Source: Carettochelys insculpta
Taxonomy: Eukaryota > Chordata > Testudines > Carettochelyidae
Assembly: GCF_033958435.1 (NCBI RefSeq)
Contig: NC_134152.1
Coordinates: 19,504,001-19,568,000 of the forward strand
Direction of reading: 5' to 3'
DNA length: 64,000 nt
The notes beneath the pieces are model-generated. The model was not told the DNA's origin. It did no database searches and saw only the letters and a list, made by a program, of their open reading frames with translations. Both the position numbers and the translations under genes were made by a program. Numbering within the stretch: the stretch's first letter is position 1; every line of letters starts with the position of its first letter. Below are positions 10,282 to 21,695 of this stretch, piece after piece.

Positions 10282-12694
10282 GTTTTTTATGATGTATTCC
10301 AATTTCTTTTAAGTTCTTCCTGTGCTCTGTGGGGAAAATGAGTGTCAATAGGAAATCTCTGCCATGCATTCCTGTTACTTGGGGAAGTACCATCTTGCTG
10401 CTGTGATCAGTACAGCAGAAATGGGGAGATATCAGCCTGGGGGCTACTCTAACCTAAGCTCCCGGGTAATAGTCCCAAGGAGGTGTCCAACAGCTGGGAA
10501 TAGAGCACAGTGAGCTTGGGATCTCCACCCAATACCAGCATTCCTGGAAGCAGGTTGGGCAGGAATCTGTTACACACTGCGCCCACTAGGTGCAAGTGGC
10601 ATGGAGCAGTCACCTTTTCCTCGAGCTGACCTTTCTGATGTCTCCGATGAGAGATGGACAAATGGCTGGGCCCTTCTTTTGATGTGACTCTCATTGGCTT
10701 AAGTAGTCATTGTTCCTGAATAAGGACTCAAGAATCAGCTGGTGATTGTTATTAAACCACTATCTCAGAGCAGATGAAAAATAGGCTGGATGTGTACAAC
10801 TCTGCCACATCTGCCATGCCACCCTGAACCTGGGTTTGGAGAGGACTACTTCTGGGTTTAGATAATAGGTCAGGAAATAGTTTAGAGGTTTGGCACCCAC
10901 AACTATTGCTGTGGAAACACAAGATTTGGCCAGTAAGTAGACTAGGAACTGATTTTGATCATTGCTTTAGAATATAGACTCACTTTGGGATCAGAACCAT
11001 TCAAAAACTAATCTCCCTTGTTGGGCAAACTGTACCCTTGCACCTCAATGTGACAGGACTTGGAGAGCCTTGGATTGCTGGAGATGAATCCAGCAACTCT
11101 GTCCCATCATGAATTTTTACGAAAAGCAGGGTGGAATATTTTAGATTGAAATTCATCACTTTGCAGAGGGCCACCCCAAGGCCCTTTGGGATTTAGTGGC
11201 TACTTAGGCCTTATTGCTGGCCTCTGCACCAGGGGAAACTCACCCTTAATGAATGTCTGACACGAAACGATAGGAAAATTTCAGGAGCTGTAATAGGAAT
11301 TGATTCAGTGTAGGTCAATAGGGCGGCATGGGCTCAAAGAATGGCTTTAATGTATCAAACTTGACTGTAGAAGACAGTATTAAGTAGCGATTCCAGGGTT
11401 ATTAATGCAAGCCATATCACTTTTCCCAGTCTGACATTGTTAACAAGTTCAACCACAACTCAGTTTGCGCCTTGCAAAGAGTTAAAGCAATTGAACAGCA
11501 AACTTGGTATAATAAGTAGTTAATAGCCAGAGCCAGTGCTCTTACAGTGAAAATTGTTTCTGTATTGATCCAAGCCTGCATTGTCAGCACTCTGTATAAG
11601 CTGAACTTTAAATGCTTAATTCAGCCGTATTCAGCCAATAATTTTGTTTTCATCCTCCACACAGAAGTGCCCTTGTTTGTTCTATTTTTCTGCAAGTAAT
11701 AAAATCAATTAAACTATTTTTCCCAAGCCTAGTTTGTTCCCTGTAATCAATACGTTTGAAATGTCAGTGTGCTCAGAGAAAATGGCTTTAATGCATTGTG
11801 ACAAGATTTTGGGTTCACTAGGGCAAATGGAAAGCTGGTGGTGAACTAACACTGTAGTTACTGATGAGGCACCTCTTGCAATCGCTTATGGTATCAGTTT
11901 GAGAAACAGGAGAAGATGACACTGAATAAAGCGGGTGGGAAGGGAGGGACCGGCTAAAAACAAATATTGACAGTGTCAAGGTGTGTAAGTGCCACATGGG
12001 TGCCATTGCTCATTGGAGATTTAAGTCTGTGCCAGATGTGCTTTGCCTCAGCTCTCCTGGTTTGAAGTGCCCACAGGGGAGACTCTTGGCCTCCACCTGT
12101 CCCCATGCTTTCTGCCAGTAGAAAGCACCCACAGCAGATACATAGCTTTCCATCTGTGTAACCCACAGGAGCCTCCAGTACAGGTGGGGAGTCAAAGGAG
12201 GCTGAGGATAAGTTAGTGTGAGATGGAGGAGACATAGCTAGGGCAGTGCTGTGTGCTAGGAATAGCCCACAGCTGCAAGGCCTCAGAGCTATCACAGTGA
12301 TATGAAGTATTTAGGCAAGCCCTTAGTGTGCTCTATGCTCTATCAAGTCTCTGCCAGGCCCAGGACTAGGGACAATTTATAAAGCAAACCAGGGTTTAAG
12401 TGAGACTTAAATATATTTATGCAAATCCTGTACATGGTCTGAATTTTAACCTGTGCCCCCCATTCTCATTGCTCAGTTGGAAGTTAGACCACGCTAGAGA
12501 CCTTTGAGAGAGAAAGTTCACAGAACAATTAAAAGACAGGTTGGTCTTTCTCTACTTCTATTTGGAATTTCCCAGCTAATGCTAGCGAAAACTTTAATGA
12601 AGCCCCGCTTAAGCTTATGGAGTTTGTATCTTTCTTTTTGTCTGTGCAAAAGCTCCTGTGCCTTTATTTATTACATTTTAAGATTCATTGCTTT
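10282..12694. other. No recognised feature
   Basis: About 2.4 kb of anonymous DNA; no supported gene, RNA gene or repeat boundary. Short frames at 11954-12295 lack domains. Confidence 0.5.
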
Positions 12695-13415
12695 GGCTAT
12701 GTGTAGATTGCAGGGTTTTGGTGACAAAACCTACAGTGTCCAGATTGCGAAGGGCATTCTGTTGACAGTAAGTTGAGAGAGCACAGCACTTTTGTCGACA
12801 GCTGTAGCCTGCTCAAGGAAGAATGCCTCTGTCGACAGAGATCTGTTGATGAAACACAGGCCTGGATGTGCGGGACGGCCTTCTGTCAACAGAAAAGGCC
12901 TCTGGGATGCTGCACAGGTGCCCCAGCAGACACACTCTCCACAGCAATCAGCGCTCTATGGTTCTTGCCTCTAGCCCTTCATAAAGCTGCAGGAAGCCGA
13001 GAACATGCAAGTAATAGAGCTACACGCAGCTGTGTCCCACGCTCTCATGGCTGCATCTTCACAGTAAACATAGGGGGCAGAGTTCCCTGAAACCTCTCCT
13101 GAGCCCACTAAGGAGCAGCTTGAGAGGTCTGAGGACCCATCCCAACCCCACCCCTCACACCCCTGACCCTGCTTCGCTTCCCTAGCATCCCTCGTTAGCG
13201 GGACACACCCACAACACCCATGCAGGGACTGCAGCCGGAGAGTGAGTTACCACCATGAGGAGGGCCCTGATGGTGGACTTCCCCACGCTGATAGCCATTG
13301 CGGGTGGTGAGCTTCCAGAGGGCGACTGCAAGCCTCTTCTCCATAGGGATGGCAGGCTGCAGCTAGGTTTTGCATCTCCGGAGGGCAGGGGAGAGCCAGA
13401 CACAGAGTTCTGCAT
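12695..13415 (+). mobile_element. Harbinger B, partial copy 1 (Myb-side end)
   Basis: It begins GGCTATGTGTAGATTGCAGG with many GTCGACAG/CTGTTGACAG motifs. The first 330 bp match, inverted, the right end of copy 2 (about 15030-15359). It ends without a second terminal repeat near 13415. A nuclease exon remnant lies at 13250-13400. Since both halves carry the same end in opposite orientation, I read them as two truncated copies rather than one element. Confidence 0.65.
13250..13400 (-). pseudogene. HARBI1-type nuclease, exon 1 remnant
   Basis: On the minus strand the frame gives SVGKSTIRALLMVV, matching FGVGKATVRAVLMEV in the intact nuclease at 60607-61097. Just upstream, in another frame, MEKRLAVALWKL matches VEKRVGIAVWKL. 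The two pieces are shifted against each other by a small deletion. The exon ends at ATG-GTG followed by GTAACT, the same place as the ATG-GAG|GTAAGA donor of the intact gene, so the splice position is conserved between the families. Exon 2 with the catalytic residues is absent, so no functional nuclease can be made here. Confidence 0.7.
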
Positions 13416-13424
13416 TCAAAAGTT

Positions 13425-13620
13425 CTGGAGCACTAACCTGGAACTTGGGAGTCCAGAGTTCAGCTCCCTCTATGTCAGACTTTCTGTGTGATCTTGGGCA
13501 AGTTTCTCTGTGCTTCCATTTCCCATCTGTAAAACAGGGATAATAGCACTACCCTACGTCAGAGGGATTGTGAGGGAATAAATGGTATGTACTTGAGATA
13601 GATAGTTCACTAAGATCTCA
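13425..13620 (+). repeat. MIR-type SINE
   Basis: It carries the MIR core: GTGTGATCTTGGGCAAGTTT, TTTCCCATCTGTAAAACAGG, GATAATAGCACTACC and GATTGTGAGGGAATAAATGG. It lies between Harbinger B copy 1 and the CR1 tail. Confidence 0.8.
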
Positions 13621-13754
13621 ATGCTTTTACATATAACAAGCTGATCTACAAACTATGTGCACATACAACTAGTTTCCCTTCTTTTTCCTCTTTTGACGTA
13701 AAATGCAATGGCTATTGAGCAGCTCACTTCAACTCTACGCAGCCGGTTTCATGC

Positions 13755-14268
13755 ATAGATTCACGTATTTGGAGGCCAGAAAGGATCGCTGTGATCATCT
13801 GTATAACTCATACTGCAGAACTGCCCCAAAATAATTCAGAGAGCAGAACTTTTAGAAGAACATTCAGTCTTGATTAAAGAATTACCAGTGATCAAGGATC
13901 CACCCTGGCCCTTGACAAACTCTTCCAGTGATTAATATCCCTCACTGTTAAAATTGCATACCTTATTTCCAGCTTAAATTTTTCTCTAGCTTCAACTTCA
14001 TTGGCTCATGTTACACCTTTCTTTGCTAGACTGAATAGCCCATTATCAAATACTTGCTCCCTGTGTAGGTGCTTGTAGACGGTGATCAAGTCGCCCCCTA
14101 GCCATCTCTTTGTCAAAGTTAGACACTCAAAGAGCTCAGTCACTAGAAGGCAGGTTTTCTAATTCTTTAATCATTCTCATGGCTCCTCTCTGCATCCTTT
14201 TCATTTGTTCAACACCATCCTTGGACGTGCCAGGACTGCAGCATGAGGTCCAGCTGGAGCCAGTGAGG
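13755..14268 (-). pseudogene. CR1 LINE, ORF2 C-terminus and 3' end
   Basis: On the minus strand this encodes, with shifts, the CR1 C-terminal region (Q/RRATRMIK, SLTKRR-like, GDLITVYK-like, KLKLEIR-like and LTVRxINxW blocks). It ends in CATAGATTCACG at 13755, the reverse complement of the CR1 tail. It continues at 15363 as the same strand and subfamily with about 250 codons missing, so the Harbinger B copy 2 between them appears to sit inside this CR1. There is no intact frame. Confidence 0.75.
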
Positions 14269-14269
14269 T

Positions 14270-15359
14270 GACATTTGCAGCACTCCCAATTTGCACCCGC
14301 CTCCCATCCCCTGGGGTGTGTCCTGGTGGGTGGGGTACTTACTGGAGGGACCCTCAGCCAGCACTGACGAAGCCCGGGATGTGGCTTGGCTGTTGGGGAT
14401 CAATTCCAGCACAACGAACAGGCTGCTGCTGTCTTCTGACACCACAGCTGGCTCTGGCAGGGGTTGTGGCTCGTAAGCCTCCTCCTTTGCCTCCTCCAGG
14501 GGCTCCCACTACATTTGGTGGTGGGGGAGCCTCCAATGCCATGTCTATGCTGTGACATGGCAGGGTTGTGCCCCCCCAGGATGTCATGAAACTCCTTGTA
14601 ATAGGGGCAGGTGGCAGCAGGTCCTGTTCTGGAGCATTGGGCAGCTTTCTGGGCCCAGATGTAGCCCTGCCTGAGCCCCTTTACTTTAGCCTGGACCTGC
14701 TCCACAGAATGGGGGTGGCTCCATTCCACCAGGGTGGTGGCCATCTGGTCATAGGAAGGGGCATTGTGGTGCTTCATCTTGGGGTCCTGCAGTATGTCCT
14801 CCTTGCCCGACAGGTCCAAGAGGGCCTGGACCTCGGCCCCAGCCCAGGAAGGGGCCTGCCTCTTCAAGCCCCGGGGTGGCTCCCACAACCCTCAGGATGG
14901 TCCCTTGAGGACCCAGAGTGGTTGCAGGGTGCCTGTTCTTCATCCATCTGGGCTCAGGTGTGGCTCTGAGGGCATGGGGACCAGCAGCATATTGCTCTGC
15001 TGTTCGCGCACACTCTGCTTCCTGCCACAGGGTTTCCCAGGCTCCCTGCAGCTCTAAGAATGGCCAGAGGCAGGAGCCATAGTGTGCTGCTTGTTGTGGA
15101 CAGGCTGACCCCTGGGGCACCTGCATGGCACCCTGGAGGTCATTTCTGTCAACAGAAGGGCCCCGGAATGTCCAGACCTGCTTTTTGTTGACAGATCTCT
15201 GTTGACAGATGCATTCTCATTCATGGGTAGTGGGGTACAGCTGTCAAAAAACCGCTCCATTCTGTTGTCTTACTGTCGACAGAATGTGCTTGGTAATCCG
15301 GAGGCTCCCTAGGTTTTGGTGGTGTTTTGTTGACAAAACCCTTTAGTGTAGATGTAGCC
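14270..15359 (-). mobile_element. Harbinger B, partial copy 2
   Basis: The right end is AGTGTAGATGTAGCC (reverse complement GGCTACATCTACACTAAAGG) followed by TAA at 15360-15362. The sequence inward carries GTCGACAG/CTGTTGACAG motifs and repeats the end of copy 1 in inverted orientation. It holds the Myb/SANT gene remnant and nothing of the nuclease. No left terminal repeat is visible near 14270. Confidence 0.7.
14400..14940 (-). pseudogene. Harbinger Myb/SANT-like DNA-binding protein (family B)
   Basis: The minus-strand frame 14888-14400 (162 codons) has a Myb/SANT-like domain. SWAGAEVQALLDL, DQMATTLVEW, VEQVQAKVKGLRQGY and CPYYKEFHDILG line up with SWTEAELRDLLGLW, AQLAEGLAAWG, VRSKVKELRQGY and CPFYRELRDILG of the protein at 57279-59281. 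The conserved W is present at the start of helix 1, and the C-terminal YY/FY-kE-DIL motif typical of this family is kept. Upstream codons (to about 15120) continue in another frame, so a frameshift near 14890 is likely. In PIF/Harbinger elements this protein binds the transposon ends and helps nuclear import of the nuclease. No coiled-coil C-terminal exon is visible, so the gene is truncated. Confidence 0.75.
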
Positions 15360-15362
15360 TAA

Positions 15363-16180
15363 GATCGTATGTCAATACTATCACCTTTATCAACCCAACT
15401 TGTAATCATTACCAAAATGATATCAAGTCAATTTCACAGGATCTTTTGTCCATAAACCCTTATTGGTTTTGCATTAATTAATAAAAAATTAAAAGAAAAA
15501 TCATATAATCCTAGTCCTGAATCAACTGTTCTCTTGACTTGCATGGGACTGATGTCAGGCTGGTAGACTTATAATTATCCAGGTGCTGCTTACCCTTTGT
15601 CAGTATTGGCATAACATTAGCTTTCTCCCATTCCTCTGAAATGTCAATCAAGTCCCAAGACTTCACTGAAAACCACCAATAATGATCTAGCAAATGCCTT
15701 CTGCTTACTACTTGCCTGGATCTGCTGACTTAAAAAAGTGTAACTTTAGTAACTACTTGTTTTCCGTTCCACTAGTTTATCAGGCAGATATTAGAGTGTT
15801 GTTATGTGATATAAATATGTCATCAGTTTTTACACATTAAATATAGAACAGAAATATTTATTTAACTCTTCTGACTTGTTTGTATTTGTTGATAATAAAG
15901 AATTTCCCACAAGTTATGGGTAGGTATGTGTCACTGTTGGGATTCTTTTGTTCATAGTGTACTTTAAAAAAATCTTTCATATTGTCTTTAACTCTGTTAC
16001 TCATAGACTTCTCCTTGTGTCCTTTTGCGTTCCTTATCAATTTTCTCTTATTTTTAGCTTCTGATTTGTATCTATTATCAGAAGCTTCCTGTTTCTCACA
16101 TTATATTGTCTCTGTCTTTACTTCCCTTTTACACCATGTTATTTTTAACTTATAGGCCTTTTTCTCTTATGGCTTTTTTT
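15363..16180 (-). pseudogene. CR1 LINE, reverse-transcriptase N-terminal part
   Basis: Minus-strand translation gives, across two frames, EEWEKANVMPILTKGK, NYKSTSLTSVPCKS and KGHKEKSMSNRVKDN with FFKVHYEQKNPNSD. These match the CR1 ORF2 segment that precedes and enters the RT fingers (AKGHKEKSM, KKxFFKYI, EEWKKANVxPIFKKGK, NYRPVSLTSIPGK). The segment near 15365-15430 encodes the following FMxxRSC / LISF region. Stops and shifts are present. It belongs with 13755-14268. Confidence 0.8.
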
Positions 16181-16441
16181 TTGTGGGGAGGGGGCATTTA
16201 CTAAAAAACTTTGGCAGACCTCTTCCATTTGGAATAGAGTGGCAAATTTATGAAGTCAAAGCCAGACCAGTGGAGTAGGAATTCAGAAAAGCTGTAAGAG
16301 ACTAACCCAGAGTCTTGTGAAAAGAGCCGATAGAGGCTTCTATGACCAAATCAGGCTCTATCTTTTAGATGCAAAGATAATCAGTATCCTACAATTTAGT
16401 CTGAATCATGGACAGATGTTAGTGTATGCTAAAGGAAGAAG

Positions 16442-16546
16442 TATCAGAGGAGTAGCTGTGTTAGTCTGTATCTTCAAAAACAATGAGAAGTCCTGTGGCA
16501 CTTTATAGATTAACCTATCATTTGGATGAAGCGGGTCTTTGCCCAT
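16442..16546. mobile_element. Penelope-like tail, short inverted form
   Basis: TATCAGAGGAGTAGCTGTG, TTAGTCTGTATCTTC, GTCCTGTGGCAC and TTATAGATTAAC are in reverse sense. They are followed in forward sense by GGATGAAGCGGGTCTTTGCC. This is the pattern of 10086-10268 with most of the palindrome lost. The hammerhead second half (GAAA) is missing. Confidence 0.65.
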
Positions 16547-17399
16547 CAATAATTTAAAGGAACAACAGACTAAGAAAAATCAGTTGAAATTCATGGGCCA
16601 TTTTGCCCTCAACAGAAGTGAGACTAAAGAGTCCATGGATATCTGCTGTTTGTTTCTCCATTTAGAAGGAATTTCAGTGATTAATATCTATCCTTCTAGT
16701 TTTGGCACTGTTGACACATTTTTATTTTGCATCTTCATAGTAACAATCCCTATATATTGAACTTAAGTTTTCCCCAGTTTCCTTGTACTCTCTGCTTTCC
16801 AGTAATAAGTCAACACACTTTGCTGCTTGTGAATAACGATGTATAATTGAAGGAGTTTCAAGTACGCACTTCTCTGGGAGAGTTTTCCCAGGAGAAAATG
16901 AAATAAAAACTTAGGATAAACTGTCACTGTTGGATACATTTTAGATTTCCAGCATAAAAATTCTTAGTTCTATGTATTCGGTGTTTGAAATATTTATTTC
17001 AGAAGCAGTAAGGGAGATAAGAGGGTTGAAACCAGTTTTTTGGAGGAGAACAATTAGATCTAGGGAGTCAGAGAAAGGAACCAGTGACTCAATTAATTTA
17101 TCCAATTTACAGTTGCGATCCACCTCCTGCAGGGAGTAAGTTCCACCAAAGTTCCTGTGACACTTTTGAGGTTAATGAGCCTCTGGAGCACTCCTTGATG
17201 GCATTTTCCAAGTAGGTAATAGGAGTCTTGCCTGCCAAACATTTGCATGGAGGGACCCCCAAGTGACCAAAAGCAGTGAGCCTGGGAGCATAATTCTCAA
17301 CCTCAAGTGGAGGACAATATGTGGTACATATCCAAAAGGAAGGACAGAAAATTATTCATCCAGGAAGCACAGAAGGCTGACAGATTTTGTGTATTAGAG
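16547..17399. other. No recognised feature
   Basis: Anonymous AT-rich sequence without a supported frame. Confidence 0.5.
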
Positions 17400-17654
17400 T
17401 GAATAACACTTTCTGCACTTAAAATGTTGCATCCATGCAGTCGTGCCACTGTAGCATGTAAGTGAAGACACTTCTATGGTAATGGGAGAGCTTTGCTTGT
17501 TGGTGTCATTAATCCACCTCCCAAGAGGTAATAGGGAGAGGCTCTCCAATCAACATAGAGCAGTCTGTATTATGGGGGTAGGTCGGTAAAACTATATTGT
17601 TCTGGGATGTGGATTTTTTTCAATGCCCTGAGCGATGCAGTTACGTTGACATAT
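17400..17654. mobile_element. Possible MITE abutting hAT element
   Basis: GTGAATAACACTTTCTGCAC on the left and GTTACGTTGACATATGTC on the right bracket a stretch with CTCTCC and GGGAGAGC inverted motifs. Boundaries are uncertain; recognition is by resemblance to turtle MITEs only. Confidence 0.3.
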
Positions 17655-17662
17655 GTCTATAG

Positions 17663-17984
17663 CAGGAGTCAGCAATCTTTCTAAGGCAGAGTGCCAAAAT
17701 TTGACCTTTTCACCTCCATGTGTGGTCCAAGTGTTGGTGATACTTTTTAAAGTTACCAATAGTTCTACTTACAACAGCTTCATTAATAAATAAGTTTAGA
17801 TGCAGAGCTTTACTGTTTAGGTGGTGGTCCGTAGCATTAGCTGGTCTTTTCTTAATCCGCGGGCAGGATGGCTTTGAGCAATCTCCTAGCTACATAGGTT
17901 GGGGCTGAGCTCCCATCTCATGAGCCAATGAAGATTAGCTTGTGTGCCACTCTTGGCACCCATGCCAGGGGTTTCTGACCCCTG
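17663..17984. mobile_element. hAT non-autonomous element, perfect 8-bp duplication
   Basis: The element starts CAGGAGTCAGCAATCTTTC and ends in CAGGGGTTTCTGACCCCTG. GTCTATAG occurs at 17655-17662 and 17985-17992, the 8-bp target duplication of hAT transposons. It is 322 bp with no transposase frame. Confidence 0.85.
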
Positions 17985-18130
17985 GTCTATAGAGTAGACC
18001 TGGCTTCAGTTTCACAGGTTGCTATGTCTGACATCAATGAACTCAAAGCATGGCTTCTCTTGAGGATCATTTGGGAGTTATACCAATCCATACCATCACC
18101 AGGAGGCCAAGTTTTCATAAACATTAGGGA

Positions 18131-18401
18131 AGTGTGTACACTGCAGTTAACACGTGTACCTGCTGACTTGGGTTTGAGACTCAGGTTAAGGGGCTCTTTA
18201 ATTTTGGTGTGGACATTTGGTCTCAGGCTGCAGCCCAAATTGAGGGAACCTCCCACTTCACAGGGTTCTAGAGCCCAGGTTCCAGCCTGGACCCTAAAAT
18301 CTATGGCACAGTTAAAGAGCCCCTTATCCTAAACCCCGTTGCCCAAAGTCAGCTGGCACAGGTCAACCAGAGGTTTTTAATTGCAGTGTAGCTATATTCT
18401 A
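18131..18401. mobile_element. Foldback MITE E, copy 1
   Basis: A long imperfect palindrome: GTGTACACTGCAGTTAA and CTCAGGTTAAGGGGCTCT on the left mirror AGAGCCCCTTATCCTAA and TTTTTAATTGCAGTGTAG on the right. It resembles the TCTACACTGCAATTAAA foldback element common in sauropsids. Non-coding. Confidence 0.7.
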
Positions 18402-20414
18402 AAAGTACCAAAATTTCCTTTCCATCTGAGCCTTTGGGTGCCTGTGCTGTGGTTTTGATTCACAAGAAAACCAGCATGCCTGTTTGTAGACTATAAAGGA
18501 TGAGCAATCAAAGTAAGGTGCGAATGGGGCGTGTTTGTCTGTCAACACATTGAGAGTTGAGTTATCTTTGGAGGAAGAGAAGGTCTTCTAAAGCCAGGAG
18601 ACTAACTGTGGTCCGCGGAATCCTCTTTTGTTGCACATGTTCTAATCTCCTCTTTGACCACCAGCTAGTTACAGTCTGTTCACTGCTTGCATTGTCAGTA
18701 GAGAACCATAGTGTGTATGACTGTTCTGTTCTGTGTCTGTTTTGGGATTTTCATGTGCCTGTCTTGCTCTTTAGTATGTCATCTCAAATGCAATTTTCTA
18801 CTGAAGGAGAATAACTTTATTTGAGCCAGATGCTTGCAATGCAAGCATCTTCCAGCAGAGTAACATTTGTCCCTGTACAATAAATGGAAAGAACTTCCTT
18901 TGAGAGTTTTCTCCTTCTTGTTTACTAGATGTCTGCTGTTCTATTTCTTATAAAGTCAGTTGCTGGGATCGGAGGATTTTTAGCTCAGTACAAGGGGGTG
19001 AGTATCACCCCACCTTTATTAATGATGGAGCTAAATCCTGTACCCCACAGGATACTGAAGGCTTTAAGCTAGCAAAATCCCAAAGAATATACAGTCTTCA
19101 TATGAAAATGAATTGTCCATGCAACCGCCACAACCTTTAGTATTTTATAGATAATGCATTTATTTTGTCATAGCAGGTGAACAAATGTGCTTTCTGAACT
19201 GATCTTCACAAGCAGTAGATCCGTGAATTCCTTGAGTTTAAAACCTCCTGGATCTAGGTGTTTCTGCAAATGTAATGATTCCATCTGCCAGAGGTGAAGG
19301 AAAGTTTTAATTGCTCAGAGGACGGCTATGTGGCTTTAATCCTCAGTTTCTCTTACAAAAGGGAGTTACGCCTTGTGCATCATGCTGACAGCTTGACCTC
19401 TGTATAGCATGAATCCAGCAAGAGGCGCAATCTTCCTATACCATCAATATCTCTCAGAGTTAATGCTGTTTGGAAAAAAAATAAACTGTGTGTGTTAACT
19501 TGGATGAAAAGTAACTGTTGCTGTAAATTTGTTGAGTGTACTTGTGACAAGACATCTGGTATGTATATAATGCTCTTCAAGTCTTTCTTCTGTCTTGCAG
19601 ATATGGAGCCAGCTTCTGCTGGCAGATCCAGATTTAATTGTCCATTGCTATGTAGCAAAACTCTTGAGTACAATTAGACTTCAACGTTTGCTTAAGTGCT
19701 TTGCTAAACTGGGGCCTTAGTTCCAGACCAGTGATCCCAACAGAGCTGCTCTAGATTTGCAAAGGAATCTGTGACAGTAGGAGTTGGTTTGGGGTTTTAG
19801 CAATTCTGCTGTTGATTTGATATGGAAGATGTCTAATAACTGTGGGGAGAGGGAGCAGCATAAACCCCTAAAATAATGAGTGAGAGAGTGGATGTGGTTT
19901 TTATTTAGCTAGATAACTATGGGGAAAAAATGTAAAAGTATCAACAGATGCATGTGAGATGGAGAATGTTCAGTTTTACATTCAGTTCTGAAAATGTTCT
20001 CACACACACGCCTGGTGTCCCAACCCTGCCCATGCCTCTCTCCCTCCTGCCTTTGCTCTGTCCATGACCCACCCCTTCCCATGCCCCTCTCCCACTCCCA
20101 TGCCTGCTCCACCCTCACCCACCTCTTCCTATGCAAATGCCCTGCCACTTCCAGTGGGTGTGGCGCAGTCCCCCACAAACCCCTGGGGACAATAGCTAGG
20201 ATGCTCATGCTTCTCTTGGGCCATTCTGGGAGAGGAGTGGGACTGAGCACACACTAAACAGAAGGGGCATGGTGCTGATGGTGAGAGGAAGGGGGATGTT
20301 CTCATTCTCCCTTGTCAGCCAAGAAAATTCTGAATTCTCATCTGCTGAGAGCTTTTAGAAGCAATGAAAAGGAAGGTTCTGCATCATTTATCCCTAGAAG
20401 CCTAGCCCAATCCA
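18402..20414. other. No recognised feature
   Basis: Anonymous DNA. A CT-rich, low-complexity patch lies at about 19995-20140 (repeated CCCATGCC/CTCTCCC). No domain-bearing frame. Confidence 0.5.
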
Positions 20415-20597
20415 TAAGAACATAAGAACATAAGAATGGCCATACTGGGTCAGACCAAAGGTCCATCCAGCCCAGCATCCCATCTGCCGACGGTGGCCAA
20501 TGCCAGGTGCCCCAGAGAAGGAGAACAGAAGACAATGATCAAGTGATTTATCTCCTGCCATCCATCTCTTGCCCTTGTTCTGAAGGCTAGGGGCACC
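20415..20597 (-). repeat. CR1 LINE 3' end (tail only)
   Basis: It begins AAGAACATAAGAACATAAGA, the reverse complement of the CR1 tail repeat. GGCCATACTGGGTCAGACC, GTCCATCCAGCCCAGCATCC and GTGCCCCAGAGAAGGAGAAC follow. The same 3' end closes the CR1 at 47109-48742 in the other orientation. About 180 bp survive. Confidence 0.95.
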
Positions 20598-21246
20598 AAG
20601 AGTTATTTGAGTTAGTGAGGTATGACCAAAAGAGGAAAATATAGATTTAGCCAACATGAAGGCTCATTCTTGAAATACAGTGCAAGGGTGACAGGCAGGT
20701 TCACCAGCCTGGCCAGCTAAAGGGCATCATTCAATGTAGTGATTCAAACTTTGCAAGAAATCAGAGACTATAAGGAAGGTCAATGTCCTTCAGTGTTGTT
20801 GAACTTCGGGTATTACCATGTTCTCCAGGCTAAGGCATCAAAAGATCTGGCTGGCTGGATAATGGAAAACCCTTTTACCAAACAACTCAACAATGTTCCT
20901 GCCTTGTTCTGTGCTGTTTTCTGTGTGGAAAATTCCCACCCATCTCTAAATATCAGTAGCAGTGATGGCTGTCCTTGAGGACTACTGCCCAGGGACTCAA
21001 TTTTGTAAGCCCAGAGCATAGTTTGCCCTGGAGACTGTGGAGCTGCCCTGTTCCTACAGGAAGTCTGGGAGAATTCTTCCTGCAGTTCCCAGGACAAAGG
21101 AGCAGTATGTCAGCTGGTGTACCACAACCCCATGCTGAGTCTAGTTTGCTTTGTAAGCCAGTGCTGAAGAGTAGAGGCTCACTTCCTCCCTTACTGCTGT
21201 GGGTGAAATGTGCATGAAGTGGCTAGGAAGAAACATGTCTGTGTAA
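20598..21246. other. No recognised feature
   Basis: Anonymous DNA, no supported gene. Confidence 0.5.
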
Positions 21247-21330
21247 CCACCAACAGGCAGACTTGAACATGGGACCTCTGGAGCTTAGTGCAGGAGCCTC
21301 TACAGTCTGAGCTAAAAGGCAGCTTACTCT
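21247..21330 (-). repeat. tRNA-like segment (SINE head or tRNA pseudogene)
   Basis: On the minus strand TAGCTCAGACTGTAGAGG fits an A box and GGTCCCATGTTCAAGTC a B box, at tRNA spacing. The acceptor stem does not close convincingly and no clean anticodon arm is visible, so this is more likely a tRNA-derived SINE head or pseudogene than a functional tRNA. Confidence 0.45.
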
Positions 21331-21484
21331 CAGGTAAGACCATAGTGGAGACTAATTCTATCTCTGTGTAAGTGGTCCAGGAGGTGTGTGGGTTGCACTT
21401 CGGGAAGCACCAAAATTGCGTAGTGACTGGTCCCAGAGCACATTTCTTCCCTCCATGTCCCTACACATCTCTGTGAGCTGGTCC

Positions 21485-21695
21485 ATAGTAAACAGGATTC
21501 TCAGTGTATTGCAGCTGAACACCCATGACTGGACCTTATCAGGTGACTTGGGCTTGTGGGGAGGTATCCCAGCTTTAGCCTGTACAGCTATACCACAATG
21601 TTACAGTTTTGCCACCCAAGCCCTGTGAGTTGAGTCAGCTGGCATGGGGCAGCCAGGGCTGTTTAGCTGTAGCGTAGACATCCTCAATAGGAAGC
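21485..21695. mobile_element. Foldback MITE E, degenerate copy 2
   Basis: GTGTATTGCAGCTGAACACC on the left and GTTGAGTCAGCTGGCATGGG to TTAGCTGTAGCGTAGACATC on the right follow the layout of 18131-18401, with heavy divergence. Confidence 0.5.

Noticed and set aside
21247..21330. Functional tRNA gene
   Set aside because: A- and B-box-like segments are present, but the acceptor stem does not close and no clean anticodon arm is seen.
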